Shown: positions 44,000 to 53,307, numbered from the stretch's first letter. The stretch is 64,000 nt of DNA from Bradyrhizobium ottawaense (GCF_900099825.1 NZ_LT629693.1:7699001-7763000), one strand, 5' to 3'. Notes: generated by a model from the letters alone, not told the origin. A program made the numbers and translations.

Positions 44000-45319
44000 A
44001 TGGCAAGCCCCACGATCACACGGTGGCCCCGGTGGCTGAGGCTGACGATCGTGGGGGCTGTGACCGCGGGGGTCATAACCGGCGGTTGGCTTTCCTATCG
44101 TTACTTCGCCAAGCCAATCGTTTTGACGGTGGCGGCCGGCTCGGTTGATGGCGAGGCACTGTCGCTGATTTCGGCGGTCGCTGCGCGCCTGACGGCCTCG
44201 AACGCGCATGTTCGATTGAAAGTGGTGGATAGCAATACCTCAGCCAAGGCATCGGAACTGCTGGCTGCGCACAAGGCCGATCTCGCTGTCGTTCGTGGCG
44301 ATACCGGCGGTCTGGCGGATGCAAGGAGCGTGCTCCTGCTGACCCACGGCGTGGTTCTGCTCATGGCGCCTTCGACCTTGAGCGGCGATAGTCTTGGCGA
44401 TCTTCGCGATACGACGATTGGCGTCATCGGAGGGGCGATTAACCGGCCTGTGGTGGATGCACTGAAGCAGGTTTATCCGTTTGATCGCGCCAAGGTCATT
44501 TTCCAGGATATTGCCGTAGCCGACGGTGCCACCGCGCTTTCGTCCGGCCGGGTTCACGCCCTTCTGGCGGTTGTCCCGCTGACCGAGAAGTACCTGGCCA
44601 AAGTCAGACAGTTCTTCCAGCAGGACCGGACCAGGGGATCGGTTCCGAAACTGATCGAAATCGAGTCAGCCGGAGCCGTCGCCAACATCGCGCAGTATTA
44701 CGAGAGTTACGACATCCCAAAGGGGACCTTGCGAGGCGCGCCACCTGTTCCATCCGACGATCTGACGTCGCTTCGCGTTTCGTATTTTCTTGTTGCCAAC
44801 AAGTCGGTGGGTAACAGCGCCATCACCGACCTGACGCAGTCCCTGGTCGACGTTCGAAGGGACCTGTTGTCCCAATATCCGATATTGGCGCAAGCGGCCG
44901 AGCCGAGCACCGACGCCGATGCGCTGATTCCCATCCATCCGGGAGCTGCGACGTACTACAACGGAAACCAGCAGAGCTTTCTCGATAAGTATGACGACAA
45001 GCTCTATTACGGGTCGTTGCTGCTGGGATCACTTCTCTCCGTCATTGTTGCTGCCTGGCGCTTCGCGGGTTCGGGAGCCGCGCCCCGTAGCATGCTCGAA
45101 CCGCTCTATGAGTTCGGCAATGAGATCAAGGGTGCCAAGAGCGAGGCCGAGCTGGAAGAAATCGAAAAACGTATCGACGATATCCTGAAGTCCGAACTTG
45201 CCAGGAACGCGAACGGAGAGGGGGCTGACAGCCCCGATATGGCCGCGCTAGGTCTGACAGCCCACAGGCTTCAATACCTGATGAGCCATCGCCGGCTCTC
45301 GCTTCACAAGTCGTCATAG
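44000..45319 (+). CDS. TAXI-family TRAP solute-binding protein with membrane anchors
   Basis: The 439-residue protein starts MASPTITRWPRWLRLTIVGA, with an N-terminal membrane anchor. The core resembles TAXI TRAP binding proteins: LTVAAGSVDGEALSLISAVA, LAAHKADLAVVRGDTGGLAD and GVIGGAINRPVVDALKQVYP. A second helix (YYGSLLLGSLLSVIVAAWRF) is followed by a charged coiled tail (KGAKSEAELEEIEKRIDDIL). No DctQM permease is adjacent; with two membrane segments and a cytoplasmic tail it may signal rather than transport. Co-transcribed with DUF992. Confidence 0.82.
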   Translation: MASPTITRWPRWLRLTIVGAVTAGVITGGWLSYRYFAKPIVLTVAAGSVDGEALSLISAVAARLTASNAHVRLKVVDSNTSAKASELLAAHKADLAVVRGDTGGLADARSVLLLTHGVVLLMAPSTLSGDSLGDLRDTTIGVIGGAINRPVVDALKQVYPFDRAKVIFQDIAVADGATALSSGRVHALLAVVPLTEKYLAKVRQFFQQDRTRGSVPKLIEIESAGAVANIAQYYESYDIPKGTLRGAPPVPSDDLTSLRVSYFLVANKSVGNSAITDLTQSLVDVRRDLLSQYPILAQAAEPSTDADALIPIHPGAATYYNGNQQSFLDKYDDKLYYGSLLLGSLLSVIVAAWRFAGSGAAPRSMLEPLYEFGNEIKGAKSEAELEEIEKRIDDILKSELARNANGEGADSPDMAALGLTAHRLQYLMSHRRLSLHKSS

Positions 45320-45370
45320 GATCGGGAATTGTCGCCGCGCGTTGTGGTCGCGACGTCCACGGAATTTCGC

Positions 45371-48300
45371 CTAGGTTCGCATACTGGTAGCGCCGCGCGT
45401 TACCGAGGCGGAATTGAGTGGATCGGAGCCTCGGCCTTGCTCGCATTCCTTCAGCATGAACCTGGCCACGGGGTCGGTGGGAAAGTCATCGAGAATAGCG
45501 CGATAGGCGCGCTCCGCCGCCGCAAAATCGCCGGCCTCCATTCGTTGTGAGGCGCGCGATGTCATCACGCCAAGCTGCTCGTCCCGATCGCGGACCCTCA
45601 GGTCTGGGTCGTCGCTGGCGCGAAGCGCGAGCAATTCATAGATCATGAATTCGGTCTTGCGGCCCTTCACCTGAACCCGCTTGAGCGGCCGCGCGACTAT
45701 ATCGGCCTGCACCTGGTCGAAAATGCTGTCGCTGATGCAGATGGTGGTGCCAAACAGCTTGTTGATGCCTTCAAGGCGGGCGGCAACGTTCACGCCGTCC
45801 CCCAAGGCCGTGTAGCTCAGCCGGGTCGAAGAGCCGACATTGCCGACCAGAACGGTGGCGCAATTGAGCCCGATCCTAATGTGGATTCGCGGTCGTCCCT
45901 CCGCCTCCCAGGCATCGTTGACGCGCCCCATGCGGCGCGCCGCACGCAACGCCGCGGCGCAGGCGCGTAGAATGTGGTCTGGGCGTTCGACCGGCGCATT
46001 CCAGAACGCCATGATGCCATCGCCGATGAATTTATCGACGGTGCCACCCTCCTGCGAGATCGCGGACGAGACCTCCTCGAGATAGGTCGATATCTGGACC
46101 AGAAGGTCGTCAGGCGCGAGCGTTTCGGAGTGGCTGGAAAAATTCTCCAGATCGGAAAAGAACACGGTGAGGAATCGCGGCTCGACGCCCAGGGTCAATG
46201 GAATGCCCGACTTGATGAGCTGGCGGACCACGTCGAGCGGAACGAAGGAGGAGAACGATTTCAGCGAGCTTCGCAGCAGCGAAGCCGCCGATTCCAGCTT
46301 CGCAATCTCCTGGATATTCGATGGTGGACGCGCCGGCGTATCAAAATTGAGGCTTTCGATCGCCTGCAATTGCCGGGACACGTTTTCGACCGGCCGCGAC
46401 AGCCGGCGAGAGGCGAAAAAGATGAAGAACAGCTCGATCACGGTGAGACCAATAATCACGATCATCATCAGCCGATTGGTCTTCTTCAACGTTCCGACGA
46501 AATCGTCGATCGGCGTCAACGTGATCACCTGCCAGGGTTGACCGAAGCCGCCCGGGAAATTGGCGAAAGCTGCGATAAAATCCCCCCCGTTCGTTGGCGA
46601 TTGAAAGACAAAGTTGTTGGCCCCCGTACGAGCGTGCTGGCGGTGAGCCTCGCGCACCTCGGGATCGTCGATATCAGCCAGGGTTGCGATCTTGAGAGCT
46701 CCGTTCTCGATGCGAACGCCTTTCTGCTTGTCCGGGAAGGCGATGATCTTGCCGTTGTTGCGGTCGGCGATGAGGGTGGTGCTGTGCGCGCTGGCCCGGT
46801 GTTTCTCGAGAAAGCGCGACAGGACATTTACGGTAATGTTGGCCGTTGCGCAGCCGACGAAGTCGACACCATGGAATATTGGAATACGCAAAAAGAGAAT
46901 CGGGAAACCGGTGTCGGGGTTGATGGAGGGTTCGGTCACCGCGAGCGTCCGCGTCGTTTTGGCGGCCTGGCAGCCGGGCAAAGCGCGGATATCGACGTCG
47001 GTGGGAACGTCATAGGCGCCGACCTGATGGGGCCATATATCGAAGAATTTGCGATGGCGAATCCTTGAGAACGAAAACGTGATTGCATCGATGTAGCTGG
47101 CGTGCCAGTTCGCTGCGGCTGGAATCCGGGGATCCGCGAGCCGGCGATCCTCGTCAATTCGCGTCACGACCCGATGATAGCCATCCTCGAAGCTGACGTA
47201 GATGGCGTCGATATGCGCGGCCGAGGTGAGCCCGCGGTACAGCAGGTCATTGCTCTGCTCGGTGCGGAAATAGCCGGGATCGGCGCCTGCTACTTCGGCG
47301 AGAAAGCGCAGCGGGCTTTCCGTGTTCTCGACCAAATTCTCGGTGCGGTCGATGCCGGCCTGGCTGGTCTGCGCGACCGCATCGTTCAGGATCGATACCA
47401 TGCCGGCCGAATTCTTGTTGTAATTGTAGATCAAGATGAAAATGAGAACGGGAATGCTGAGGCCGATGAACAGCAACGCCATGATCAGGCTTAGTCTTGG
47501 CCGCCCCATCGTGGCGGGCCACGGAAGCGTGCCCAATCGGGCCATGGCGGCCTTCAGGCTGCGGCGGCTCCGGTACGCGACCAGCGCCGCAATCGCCAGC
47601 CCGATCGGCACCAGCAGGAGCGGAACGAACCAGCGCCGCAGGCTGCCGTCATTTCCATCCCAGATCAGTGCCGCGGGTAGCGTATCGTCGGCCAGCAGCC
47701 CGAGTTGTCGATAGCTCGCGGCGATGCCTTGCCAGCGCGCGGGATCCTGCTCGCCGATCCGGCCGGCGTCGCGTCCGACCAATATCGCGGTATGCTCCGC
47801 CTCAAACAGCAGGGCCTCACGGCTCTTTTTCGCCGAATAGCTCCGCAGGATCAAATCGACCGTCGCCTCCTTATGCGCGAGGGCATAGGCCCAGCCTTTC
47901 ACGCTGGCGGCCCTGAACGCGGCCACCCGGTCCGGGTGGGCTTTCACCTCCGCCTCGGCAGCGCACAAATTGTCGCCGTAGAAATCGATGCCGGATGCGG
48001 CGGGCGCGAAGGTGCGGTAGGCCGCGCCCAGTTGATCAAGGACGAACGGCTCGTTGGTGCTGTAAGCGACCATTGCGTCGGCGCGGCCGGCCAGGAGATC
48101 GCGCGGGTCGCCCCCGTGAGCGACGCGCGGCAGGGCGTTATAGTCGCCCCCTTCGCGCGCAAGCATCGCCGCGATCTCGTCGCTGCCTGGCGTGTCCATC
48201 AGCGTACGGCCGCGCAGTTCCGACACGTTGCTGATATCAGCTCGGCGCGCGACCAGGATGACGGCGGGGGAGCGCTGGAAGATGGCGGCCAACACGACCA

Positions 48301-48664
48301 GCCGGCGGCCCATCGACCATTCGCGCAGGACGCTGGCGTTGCAGACGCCGAAATCGGCCTTGCCGCTGGCAACCGCTTCGGCGACATCGATGCCGGGACC
48401 GCCTTCGCGGATGACGACGTCGAGGCCCGCGTCGCGGTAAAAACCTTGTTCGAGCGCCTGGTAGTAGCCCGCGAACTGAAACTGATGATTCCATTTCAGC
48501 TGCATCGATATCTGATCCAGCGCGGCGGCAGGATGCGATGCCAGCAGGAGCAGGCAAACGGCGATGACCGGCCGTTTCGATCTATCCAACTGCAGTGCAA
48601 ATGCAGCAAGCAGCCAAGCGGCCGTTGCAGTGCCAAATGGCTTGATGAACTCATGCGGTCGCAT
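45371..48664 (-). CDS. Substrate-binding-protein/Cache/HAMP/class III nucleotidyl cyclase chimera
   Basis: The 1097-residue protein starts at ATG 48664. After a signal/anchor, residues about 45-325 are an NMT1/THI5-like periplasmic binding domain (ISMQLKWNHQFQFAGYYQAL and GLDVVIREGG, VASGKADFGV). Then come two membrane helices, a Cache-like sensor region, another helix, a HAMP segment (RRLSRPVENVSRQLQAIESL), a class III cyclase domain with metal Asp residues in FFSDLENFSSHSE and FIGDGIMAFWNAP and the ATP region RLSYTALGDGVNVAARLEGI, and a helical TPR-like tail. It should make cAMP (or cGMP) in response to a periplasmic ligand. Element 5 lies 102 nt upstream. Confidence 0.9.
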   Translation of the reverse strand: MRPHEFIKPFGTATAAWLLAAFALQLDRSKRPVIAVCLLLLASHPAAALDQISMQLKWNHQFQFAGYYQALEQGFYRDAGLDVVIREGGPGIDVAEAVASGKADFGVCNASVLREWSMGRRLVVLAAIFQRSPAVILVARRADISNVSELRGRTLMDTPGSDEIAAMLAREGGDYNALPRVAHGGDPRDLLAGRADAMVAYSTNEPFVLDQLGAAYRTFAPAASGIDFYGDNLCAAEAEVKAHPDRVAAFRAASVKGWAYALAHKEATVDLILRSYSAKKSREALLFEAEHTAILVGRDAGRIGEQDPARWQGIAASYRQLGLLADDTLPAALIWDGNDGSLRRWFVPLLLVPIGLAIAALVAYRSRRSLKAAMARLGTLPWPATMGRPRLSLIMALLFIGLSIPVLIFILIYNYNKNSAGMVSILNDAVAQTSQAGIDRTENLVENTESPLRFLAEVAGADPGYFRTEQSNDLLYRGLTSAAHIDAIYVSFEDGYHRVVTRIDEDRRLADPRIPAAANWHASYIDAITFSFSRIRHRKFFDIWPHQVGAYDVPTDVDIRALPGCQAAKTTRTLAVTEPSINPDTGFPILFLRIPIFHGVDFVGCATANITVNVLSRFLEKHRASAHSTTLIADRNNGKIIAFPDKQKGVRIENGALKIATLADIDDPEVREAHRQHARTGANNFVFQSPTNGGDFIAAFANFPGGFGQPWQVITLTPIDDFVGTLKKTNRLMMIVIIGLTVIELFFIFFASRRLSRPVENVSRQLQAIESLNFDTPARPPSNIQEIAKLESAASLLRSSLKSFSSFVPLDVVRQLIKSGIPLTLGVEPRFLTVFFSDLENFSSHSETLAPDDLLVQISTYLEEVSSAISQEGGTVDKFIGDGIMAFWNAPVERPDHILRACAAALRAARRMGRVNDAWEAEGRPRIHIRIGLNCATVLVGNVGSSTRLSYTALGDGVNVAARLEGINKLFGTTICISDSIFDQVQADIVARPLKRVQVKGRKTEFMIYELLALRASDDPDLRVRDRDEQLGVMTSRASQRMEAGDFAAAERAYRAILDDFPTDPVARFMLKECEQGRGSDPLNSASVTRGATSMRT

Positions 48665-48766
48665 GTGACCCCGCCGGGCGCATTTTCGTGAAGGGCGAGG
48701 CCGCGCCGCGCGGTTTCCCTTCCGAAATTGGCTCCGCGGAAGGCTACGCACCCTCCGATCAGGCGA

Positions 48767-48780
48767 CTATGCAAATTCGG
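48767..48780 (-). promoter_or_regulatory. TTTTGCATAG element 5
   Basis: Reverse strand reads CCGAATTTGCATAG, 102 nt before the cyclase start and after the LssY_C stop, so the cyclase has its own element. Confidence 0.7.
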
Positions 48781-48839
48781 ACAATCGGGCGCACCCACCG
48801 CAGTAGTTGCGGAAGTCAAATCGTGCGCCAGCCGTACGG

Positions 48840-49640
48840 TCAATCGTTGGAAGAGCGCAAGGAAAACACCGCATCCTTCATTTGAATCAATGCCGGCGGC
48901 GGTTGCCTCCCAGCAACCTTGTCAGTCCTCTCGCCTTGACGAACGAGCTGCGCCAACCATATTTCACCGTCGGTGTGGTAGGGATCGCCTTCGCCGTTAC
49001 GCCCGTTCAGGGTCGGACCGATGCCCCTCATTTGAAAAATGCCTTTGACCAGCTGCGCCTGGTTTAATCCGTCAATCAGCTGGTTACGCGCTTGGTCGAT
49101 GTTGGGCGCGATTTTATGCGTCACTTGGCCCGTGTCGCGGCTCAGGGTGACCCCGCTGTCGAAACTGGCCGATCCTAGCCACACGGGAGATGCATCGGCC
49201 CCGCTCGACAGGACCAGCCATAGCCGGACGTGCTGCCTGCGGTCGGCGCTTACGCCGTGCGGCTTTTCGAAGGCCAGATCTTCACGCCGTCCCTCGAAGA
49301 AGAGCGGACTGACCGGGGCGGCCTTGTAAGGCCGATCGAGCACGACGCTGCCAATGATTTCCAGGCTCGTCCGCAACGTAATTGGGTCCGCGGGATACCA
49401 CGCGGCCACTTGAAAGGCAGAGACGACGTCTTCACGGGTCCCAATAAGGCCCACGTTAATCGGACCTCCCGGAATTCCCTGCGCGTTCGCAGTCAGGAAC
49501 GTCCGCTTCGCGAGTCCGGGGTCATGCTCAATACGCGACCAGGTGGCTGGCAAAATCAGGTAGCTAACGACGAAATAACAAACGATCACCGTCGGAAGCG
49601 CCGCAATGTACCGATTGCGAAATTTCAGACCGATATTCAC
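48840..49640 (-). CDS. LssY C-terminal domain protein
   Basis: The 266-residue protein has an N-terminal anchor (ALPTVIVCYFVVSYLILPAT) and an LssY_C-type domain: GPINVGLIGTREDVVSAFQV, AAWYPADPITLRTSLEIIGS, YKAAPVSPLFFEGRREDLAF and QHVRLWL. It starts with GTG at 49640. It follows the outer-membrane protein gene by 74 nt, probably in one unit under element 6. Function is unknown beyond the envelope location. Confidence 0.82.
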   Translation of the reverse strand: MNIGLKFRNRYIAALPTVIVCYFVVSYLILPATWSRIEHDPGLAKRTFLTANAQGIPGGPINVGLIGTREDVVSAFQVAAWYPADPITLRTSLEIIGSVVLDRPYKAAPVSPLFFEGRREDLAFEKPHGVSADRRQHVRLWLVLSSGADASPVWLGSASFDSGVTLSRDTGQVTHKIAPNIDQARNQLIDGLNQAQLVKGIFQMRGIGPTLNGRNGEGDPYHTDGEIWLAQLVRQGERTDKVAGRQPPPALIQMKDAVFSLRSSND

Positions 49641-49714
49641 GGGTCTAACCCCCGCATCAGAGCGAGCTCATCACTATCGGCAGCTGACGCCGATCGCTGC
49701 TCGGGACGATGTCC

Positions 49715-50791
49715 TTACTTGGTCACCATCCGGCGCGTTGGCGTCACGGTGCTGGTCGGTGCCATCGGCGAGATCGAGAACGTCAGCCAGGTATTCCATC
49801 CCGACGGCCGGTTGGCGGCATCGAATTCGCCATATCCTTTCAGATTCAGATATCCCTGCATATCGCCGATCGGGAATAGGTATCCGATCTGGGGACCGAC
49901 ACCGATGACACGTGACCTGAAACCACCGAGAATAGGGTGTTGACCAAAATCGTCTGTGACCTGTTGATACGCATATCCGACGAGGCCGACGAAAACCTGT
50001 TTCGAGAGGAACTGCGAAGCACCCCAGTCGACGTGAAAGTCGATCCCGTTCTGGTATTGCGTGTCTTGATTCTTGAAATTGTAGGTAAATCCAGCGACCG
50101 CCGAGAACTCGTGCCCTGTCGCAGGATTGAAATAGGTGTAGCCGCCGCCGCCATCAATGGCGGCATGGCCGATGCCGAGATTGGCGAGGCGAGTGGGATC
50201 GTAGGCGCCGACGGGAATGTCTCCCGTCACGTAAGTCATGAAATTGTGTACGCCCGCGTTCCACTTCAGCGTCGCCTGCGGATACAGGTCGCCAACGGAA
50301 GTGATGGAGTCACCGATGCTTCCCATGCGGGTTGCGGCAAACGGTCCAAACCCCGTCGTGAGCGTCCCATTGATGGAGGCAGCCGATCGGCCGAATATGC
50401 CGGTTATGCCGATGGCGAATTGGCCACCCAGCACCGGCGTTGCGAACGTGTAGGTCGGGTTGAGGAACAGGAGATCGGCCTGCGCATTCAAATTTGCATT
50501 CAAGTTGACATTAACTGTCGGCGAGAACCTGCCGATCTGAATTTCTCTCGCCGCGGCTACGGCGCCAAACGCCGATACCGAGGTATGATAGTAAACCTCG
50601 GCCATGGACCAGCCCGGCACCTCCGGGGTTGCCGCGAGGCTGCTGAACCGGCCGGGAAGCCAGTACGAAACGCCGCCTTCGTCCGCACAGGCCGCCCCGG
50701 GAAGCGAAGCAAATACCGCCATGGCGAGGCCGGCGGAGTATGCGAGCCAATGCGCAGCGCCTCGTTTGGAGATATTGCCCGTCATCTGCAT
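49715..50791 (-). CDS. Outer-membrane beta-barrel protein, phenol MetA-pathway family
   Basis: The 358-residue protein has a signal peptide ending GAACADE. The mature part starts GGVSYWLPGRFSSLAATPEV, then shows alternating strands (NLNANLNAQADLLFLNPTYT, GYTYFNPATGHEFSAVAGFT, GVGPQIGYLFPIGDMQGYLN), as in the MetA_phenol degradation family of transport barrels. RBS GAGGGAGAC precedes ATG 50791. Element 6 is 59 nt upstream. Confidence 0.85.
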   Translation of the reverse strand: MQMTGNISKRGAAHWLAYSAGLAMAVFASLPGAACADEGGVSYWLPGRFSSLAATPEVPGWSMAEVYYHTSVSAFGAVAAAREIQIGRFSPTVNVNLNANLNAQADLLFLNPTYTFATPVLGGQFAIGITGIFGRSAASINGTLTTGFGPFAATRMGSIGDSITSVGDLYPQATLKWNAGVHNFMTYVTGDIPVGAYDPTRLANLGIGHAAIDGGGGYTYFNPATGHEFSAVAGFTYNFKNQDTQYQNGIDFHVDWGASQFLSKQVFVGLVGYAYQQVTDDFGQHPILGGFRSRVIGVGPQIGYLFPIGDMQGYLNLKGYGEFDAANRPSGWNTWLTFSISPMAPTSTVTPTRRMVTK

Positions 50792-50850
50792 GTCTCCCTC
50801 AATGTCGCAATGCTCAGAGTCGCGATTGAACGTCGGAATTGCAGCAATGA

Positions 50851-50864
50851 CTATGCAAAATCGG
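50851..50864 (-). promoter_or_regulatory. TTTTGCATAG element 6
   Basis: Reverse strand reads CCGATTTTGCATAG (exact consensus), 59 nt before the barrel protein start. Confidence 0.75.
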
Positions 50865-50962
50865 CCATGTCACAAACGACGGGCCGTTGCTGTTGCTCTA
50901 ATGTCACGCTTAAGTTGTAGTCGTCAGGAAGGCCGAGATCTGAAAGGCAGCGTGACGGACCC

Positions 50963-51415
50963 TTACATGCAAAATTCGACTCGGTCTTCGCGATCGGCGG
51001 TACGGTTCACGGGTGCTGTGCCATTCGATGCGCGGTGCAATGTTTGAGAGGGGCTTTCACCGAATACCTTACGGTACTCGACCGAAAAGCGTCCCAATTC
51101 CAGGAAGCCGAAGCCGGTGGCAATCTCTGTCACAGTCGTGAGATGGCTATCAGTGGCGATCAACGCGCACCTTGCCTGTTGCAAGCGCAGCATTCGAAGA
51201 TGCCGGCAGGGCGGTAAGCCATGGACCCTGTGAAATGCCTTGCGAAGGGTCCTCTCGCTGATCGAAAGGGCGGCACACAGGGCCGAAATCTGGATCGGAT
51301 CGTCGACTTCGGCGAGCGCCAGAATTTCAGCCTGTTCGACGATGTCCCGGGACGGATTGTCTCGGGCTGCACGGGCTGATTCCGTCTCAGTTGTGGCTGT
51401 CAGATGAACTTTCAT
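50963..51415 (-). CDS. Short AraC-family regulator (DNA-binding domain only)
   Basis: The 150-residue protein starts MKVHLTATTETESARAARDN and consists of little more than the two-HTH AraC domain: ISALCAALSISERTLRKAFH (first HTH) and TEIATGFGFLELGRFSVEYR followed by KVFGESPSQTLHR (second HTH and family signature). The usual N-terminal sensor domain is missing. It follows the DUF3551 gene and may be in its transcription unit. The sequence GGCAGAACGTTCTGCC, a perfect palindrome at 51443-51458, is directly upstream. Confidence 0.78.
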   Translation of the reverse strand: MKVHLTATTETESARAARDNPSRDIVEQAEILALAEVDDPIQISALCAALSISERTLRKAFHRVHGLPPCRHLRMLRLQQARCALIATDSHLTTVTEIATGFGFLELGRFSVEYRKVFGESPSQTLHRASNGTAPVNRTADREDRVEFCM

Positions 51416-51442
51416 CGTGGTACCTGCACTGCGCAAGAACAC

Positions 51443-51458
51443 GGCAGAACGTTCTGCC
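51443..51458. promoter_or_regulatory. Perfect 16-bp palindrome upstream of short AraC gene
   Basis: GGCAGAACGTTCTGCC lies 28 nt before the AraC start, in the gap after the DUF3551 gene. Possible operator; no known regulator assigned. Confidence 0.4.
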
Positions 51459-51549
51459 CGGCACCAAGACATCACAGCGCGGTATCCGGGCCTATTGTCC
51501 TTGAGGGCAACGTCAGGTGGTGGCGGGGCGCCAGGAAATTTTTCGCGTC

Positions 51550-51876
51550 TCAATTCGGCGGAGGACCGACGGGAAGCGGAGAAAAAGCCGGTCCGTCTGT
51601 GTTCGCGTCCGGAGGCGGTGCGGCGTTGTCGCCGGCCTGATACCACGGGTTTGCGAGACATTCGTCGAACGTGCCGGAAGCCGTGGCCTGGCATTGCTGA
51701 TAGCTGGCAAAACTGCAGTTGCTCCAGCCGGGATAATCGTCGCCCTGAAGGCAGAACGGGTATCGGGTCGAAACCTGTGCATGTGCGCTCGCCGTGCATT
51801 GGATCGCGGCAACAACAAGCAGCGTCGCGGTCCATTTCGGCTTCACGCCTCGTTTCCGAGTACTGCAATGTGTCAT
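51550..51876 (-). CDS. DUF3551 secreted protein
   Basis: The 108-residue protein has a signal peptide ending SAHAQ. The mature part is a compact four-cysteine DUF3551 domain: RYPFCLQGDDYPGWSNCSFA then SYQQCQATASGTFDECLANP and WY, followed by a Pro-rich disordered tail. ATG 51876 is preferred over 51903; element 7 is 62 nt upstream. Function unknown; these are abundant in Bradyrhizobium. Confidence 0.82.
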   Translation of the reverse strand: MTHCSTRKRGVKPKWTATLLVVAAIQCTASAHAQVSTRYPFCLQGDDYPGWSNCSFASYQQCQATASGTFDECLANPWYQAGDNAAPPPDANTDGPAFSPLPVGPPPN

Positions 51877-51938
51877 GGCGGCAGCATCACTTTCGCGGTT
51901 CATCGAGACCGGACGCTAGGACGCCGACAGCGCACCGC

Positions 51939-51952
51939 CTATGCAAAATCGG
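51939..51952 (-). promoter_or_regulatory. TTTTGCATAG element 7
   Basis: Reverse strand reads CCGATTTTGCATAG (exact consensus), 62 nt before the DUF3551 start. Divergent pair with element 8. Confidence 0.75.
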
Positions 51953-52011
51953 GCAACAACTTTGGGAAGACGATTGTCTGGATATTCATCTCACCTGAAA
52001 TCGCCCACTGG

Positions 52012-52025
52012 CGGTTTCTGCATAG
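52012..52025 (+). promoter_or_regulatory. TTTTGCATAG element 8
   Basis: CGGTTTCTGCATAG, 79 nt before ATG 52105. One C replaces a T of the consensus. Confidence 0.65.
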
Positions 52026-52104
52026 CCGCTGCGGATCACGTCCGCTTATTTGCGGTTCGTTCGAAGCGTTCACGCAATCCCGTATTCGAAAGAATGGACA
52101 GAGC

Positions 52105-52581
52105 ATGAGGAATCGATTTCTTGCAGCTGGTTTGATCGCGTCGCTTTTGATGAGCGGATCTCTGACCAACGCGGATGCGCTACCGCTACTGGGCCATCCT
52201 CCGGCGCTTCACGATGCTGTTTCGCCGGGAGCAGAACCTGTCGCTGTCCGGCGGGGTGCTGTGGTCGCCCGCGGGCCGCGGGGAGGCGTGGTCGCCGCCG
52301 GCCGGACCACCGTCGTTCGTCATGGCGTACACCCGGTGCATCCAATCGCTCGCCCGGGCGTTCGTCCCGTGCATCCAATTGCCCGCCCTGGCGTTCGTCC
52401 CTGGGTGCGTCCGGCGCGGTATTACTGGCTCCCAGGAGGCGCCATCGCGGCTGGTGCAGCGATTGGCTTCGTCGCCGCGGCATCCGTCGGGGCGTATGCC
52501 GGCGTAGCTCCAGGCCCGAATTATTGCTGGTACTACACCGACGCCAGCCGCACCAAGGGCTTCTGGGACGTATGTCCTTGA
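52105..52581 (+). CDS. Secreted protein with HPVHPIARPGVRP repeats
   Basis: The 158-residue protein has a signal peptide (MRNRFLAAGLIASLLMSGSL, cut near ADA). The middle has tandem units HPVHPIARPGVRP, HPIARPGVRP, then a hydrophobic glycine/alanine stretch (GGAIAAGAAIGFVAAASVGA) that could insert in a membrane, and a C-terminal NYCWYYTDASRTKGFWDVCP with two cysteines. This last motif is common in small Bradyrhizobium surface proteins. Element 8 is 79 nt upstream. Confidence 0.72.
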   Translation: MRNRFLAAGLIASLLMSGSLTNADALPLLGHPPALHDAVSPGAEPVAVRRGAVVARGPRGGVVAAGRTTVVRHGVHPVHPIARPGVRPVHPIARPGVRPWVRPARYYWLPGGAIAAGAAIGFVAAASVGAYAGVAPGPNYCWYYTDASRTKGFWDVCP

Positions 52582-52662
52582 GCTGACGGCGGCTTGCGGT
52601 CGTCGCGAAGACGCGCCTTGCCTCGCGGCGATTCGAAGTTGCGATCTCGTCGAAAACTCCGA

Positions 52663-53307
52663 TCAGGGGTTTTCGACGCCCCTTGCTGCCGACGGTGCAA
52701 GCAATCCCGTCTTCTCGGCGATAGAGACGGCCTCCGCAAAAGAATGCACCTGCAGCTTTTCCATCACCATATGCCGGTGCGCCTTGATGGTTCGCTCGGA
52801 TGTACCAAGCTGAAAGGCAATCTGCTTGTTCATCTTGCCCCGAACCATAAGCGCAAAGACTTCGCTTTCCCGAGGTGTCAGGGTCGCTATCAAGGATCTG
52901 AGTGAATTGATCTGATCCTGCTGCTGCTTCGTCGCCTCAAATCCGGCGAGGGCGCGGCGGATCGCATCGAGCAGCGTTTCCTTGGATACGGGTTTCAGCA
53001 GAAAGTCTTCGGCGCCGGCCTTGATCGCGCGCACGCTGGTGGGGACGTCACCACGGCCGGTCATGAAGACGATCGGCCAGCCGTGCGACAGTTTCGCGAG
53101 TTCTTCCTGAAGCTGTAGCCCATCAAACGATGGCATGTTCACATCGAGCAGAATGCAACCGGGCTTGGCAGTCTCAATGCCGCGCAAAAACGAGATTGCG
53201 GACTCATAGTCGGCAATCTCGAAGCCGGAGACCTTCAACACACGCGAAATGGCCGCCCGGAAAGAGGCGTCGTCGTCGACAATGTGTATGACAGGCGCGC
53301 CGGTCAT
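52663..53307 (-). CDS. FixJ/NarL-type response regulator
   Basis: The 214-residue regulator starts MTGAPVIHIVDDDASFRAAI. The receiver domain has the acidic DDD pocket, phosphoacceptor Asp in CILLDVNMPSF and Lys in FLLKPVS. The C-terminal LuxR-type HTH reads LTPRESEVFALMVRGKMNKQ and IAFQLGTSERTIKAHRHMVM. The style is that of FixJ/TodT-like regulators. No kinase is adjacent; MASE4 and PAS orphan kinases lie 10-15 kb away. GAGAGA precedes ATG 53307. No TTTTGCATAG element is upstream. Confidence 0.9.
   Translation of the reverse strand: MTGAPVIHIVDDDASFRAAISRVLKVSGFEIADYESAISFLRGIETAKPGCILLDVNMPSFDGLQLQEELAKLSHGWPIVFMTGRGDVPTSVRAIKAGAEDFLLKPVSKETLLDAIRRALAGFEATKQQQDQINSLRSLIATLTPRESEVFALMVRGKMNKQIAFQLGTSERTIKAHRHMVMEKLQVHSFAEAVSIAEKTGLLAPSAARGVENP

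Noticed and set aside
47705..48691. Forward-strand 328-residue protein opposite the cyclase chimera
   Set aside because: It is antisense to the binding-protein domain, which has clear family motifs; no ribosome binding site or domain supports it.
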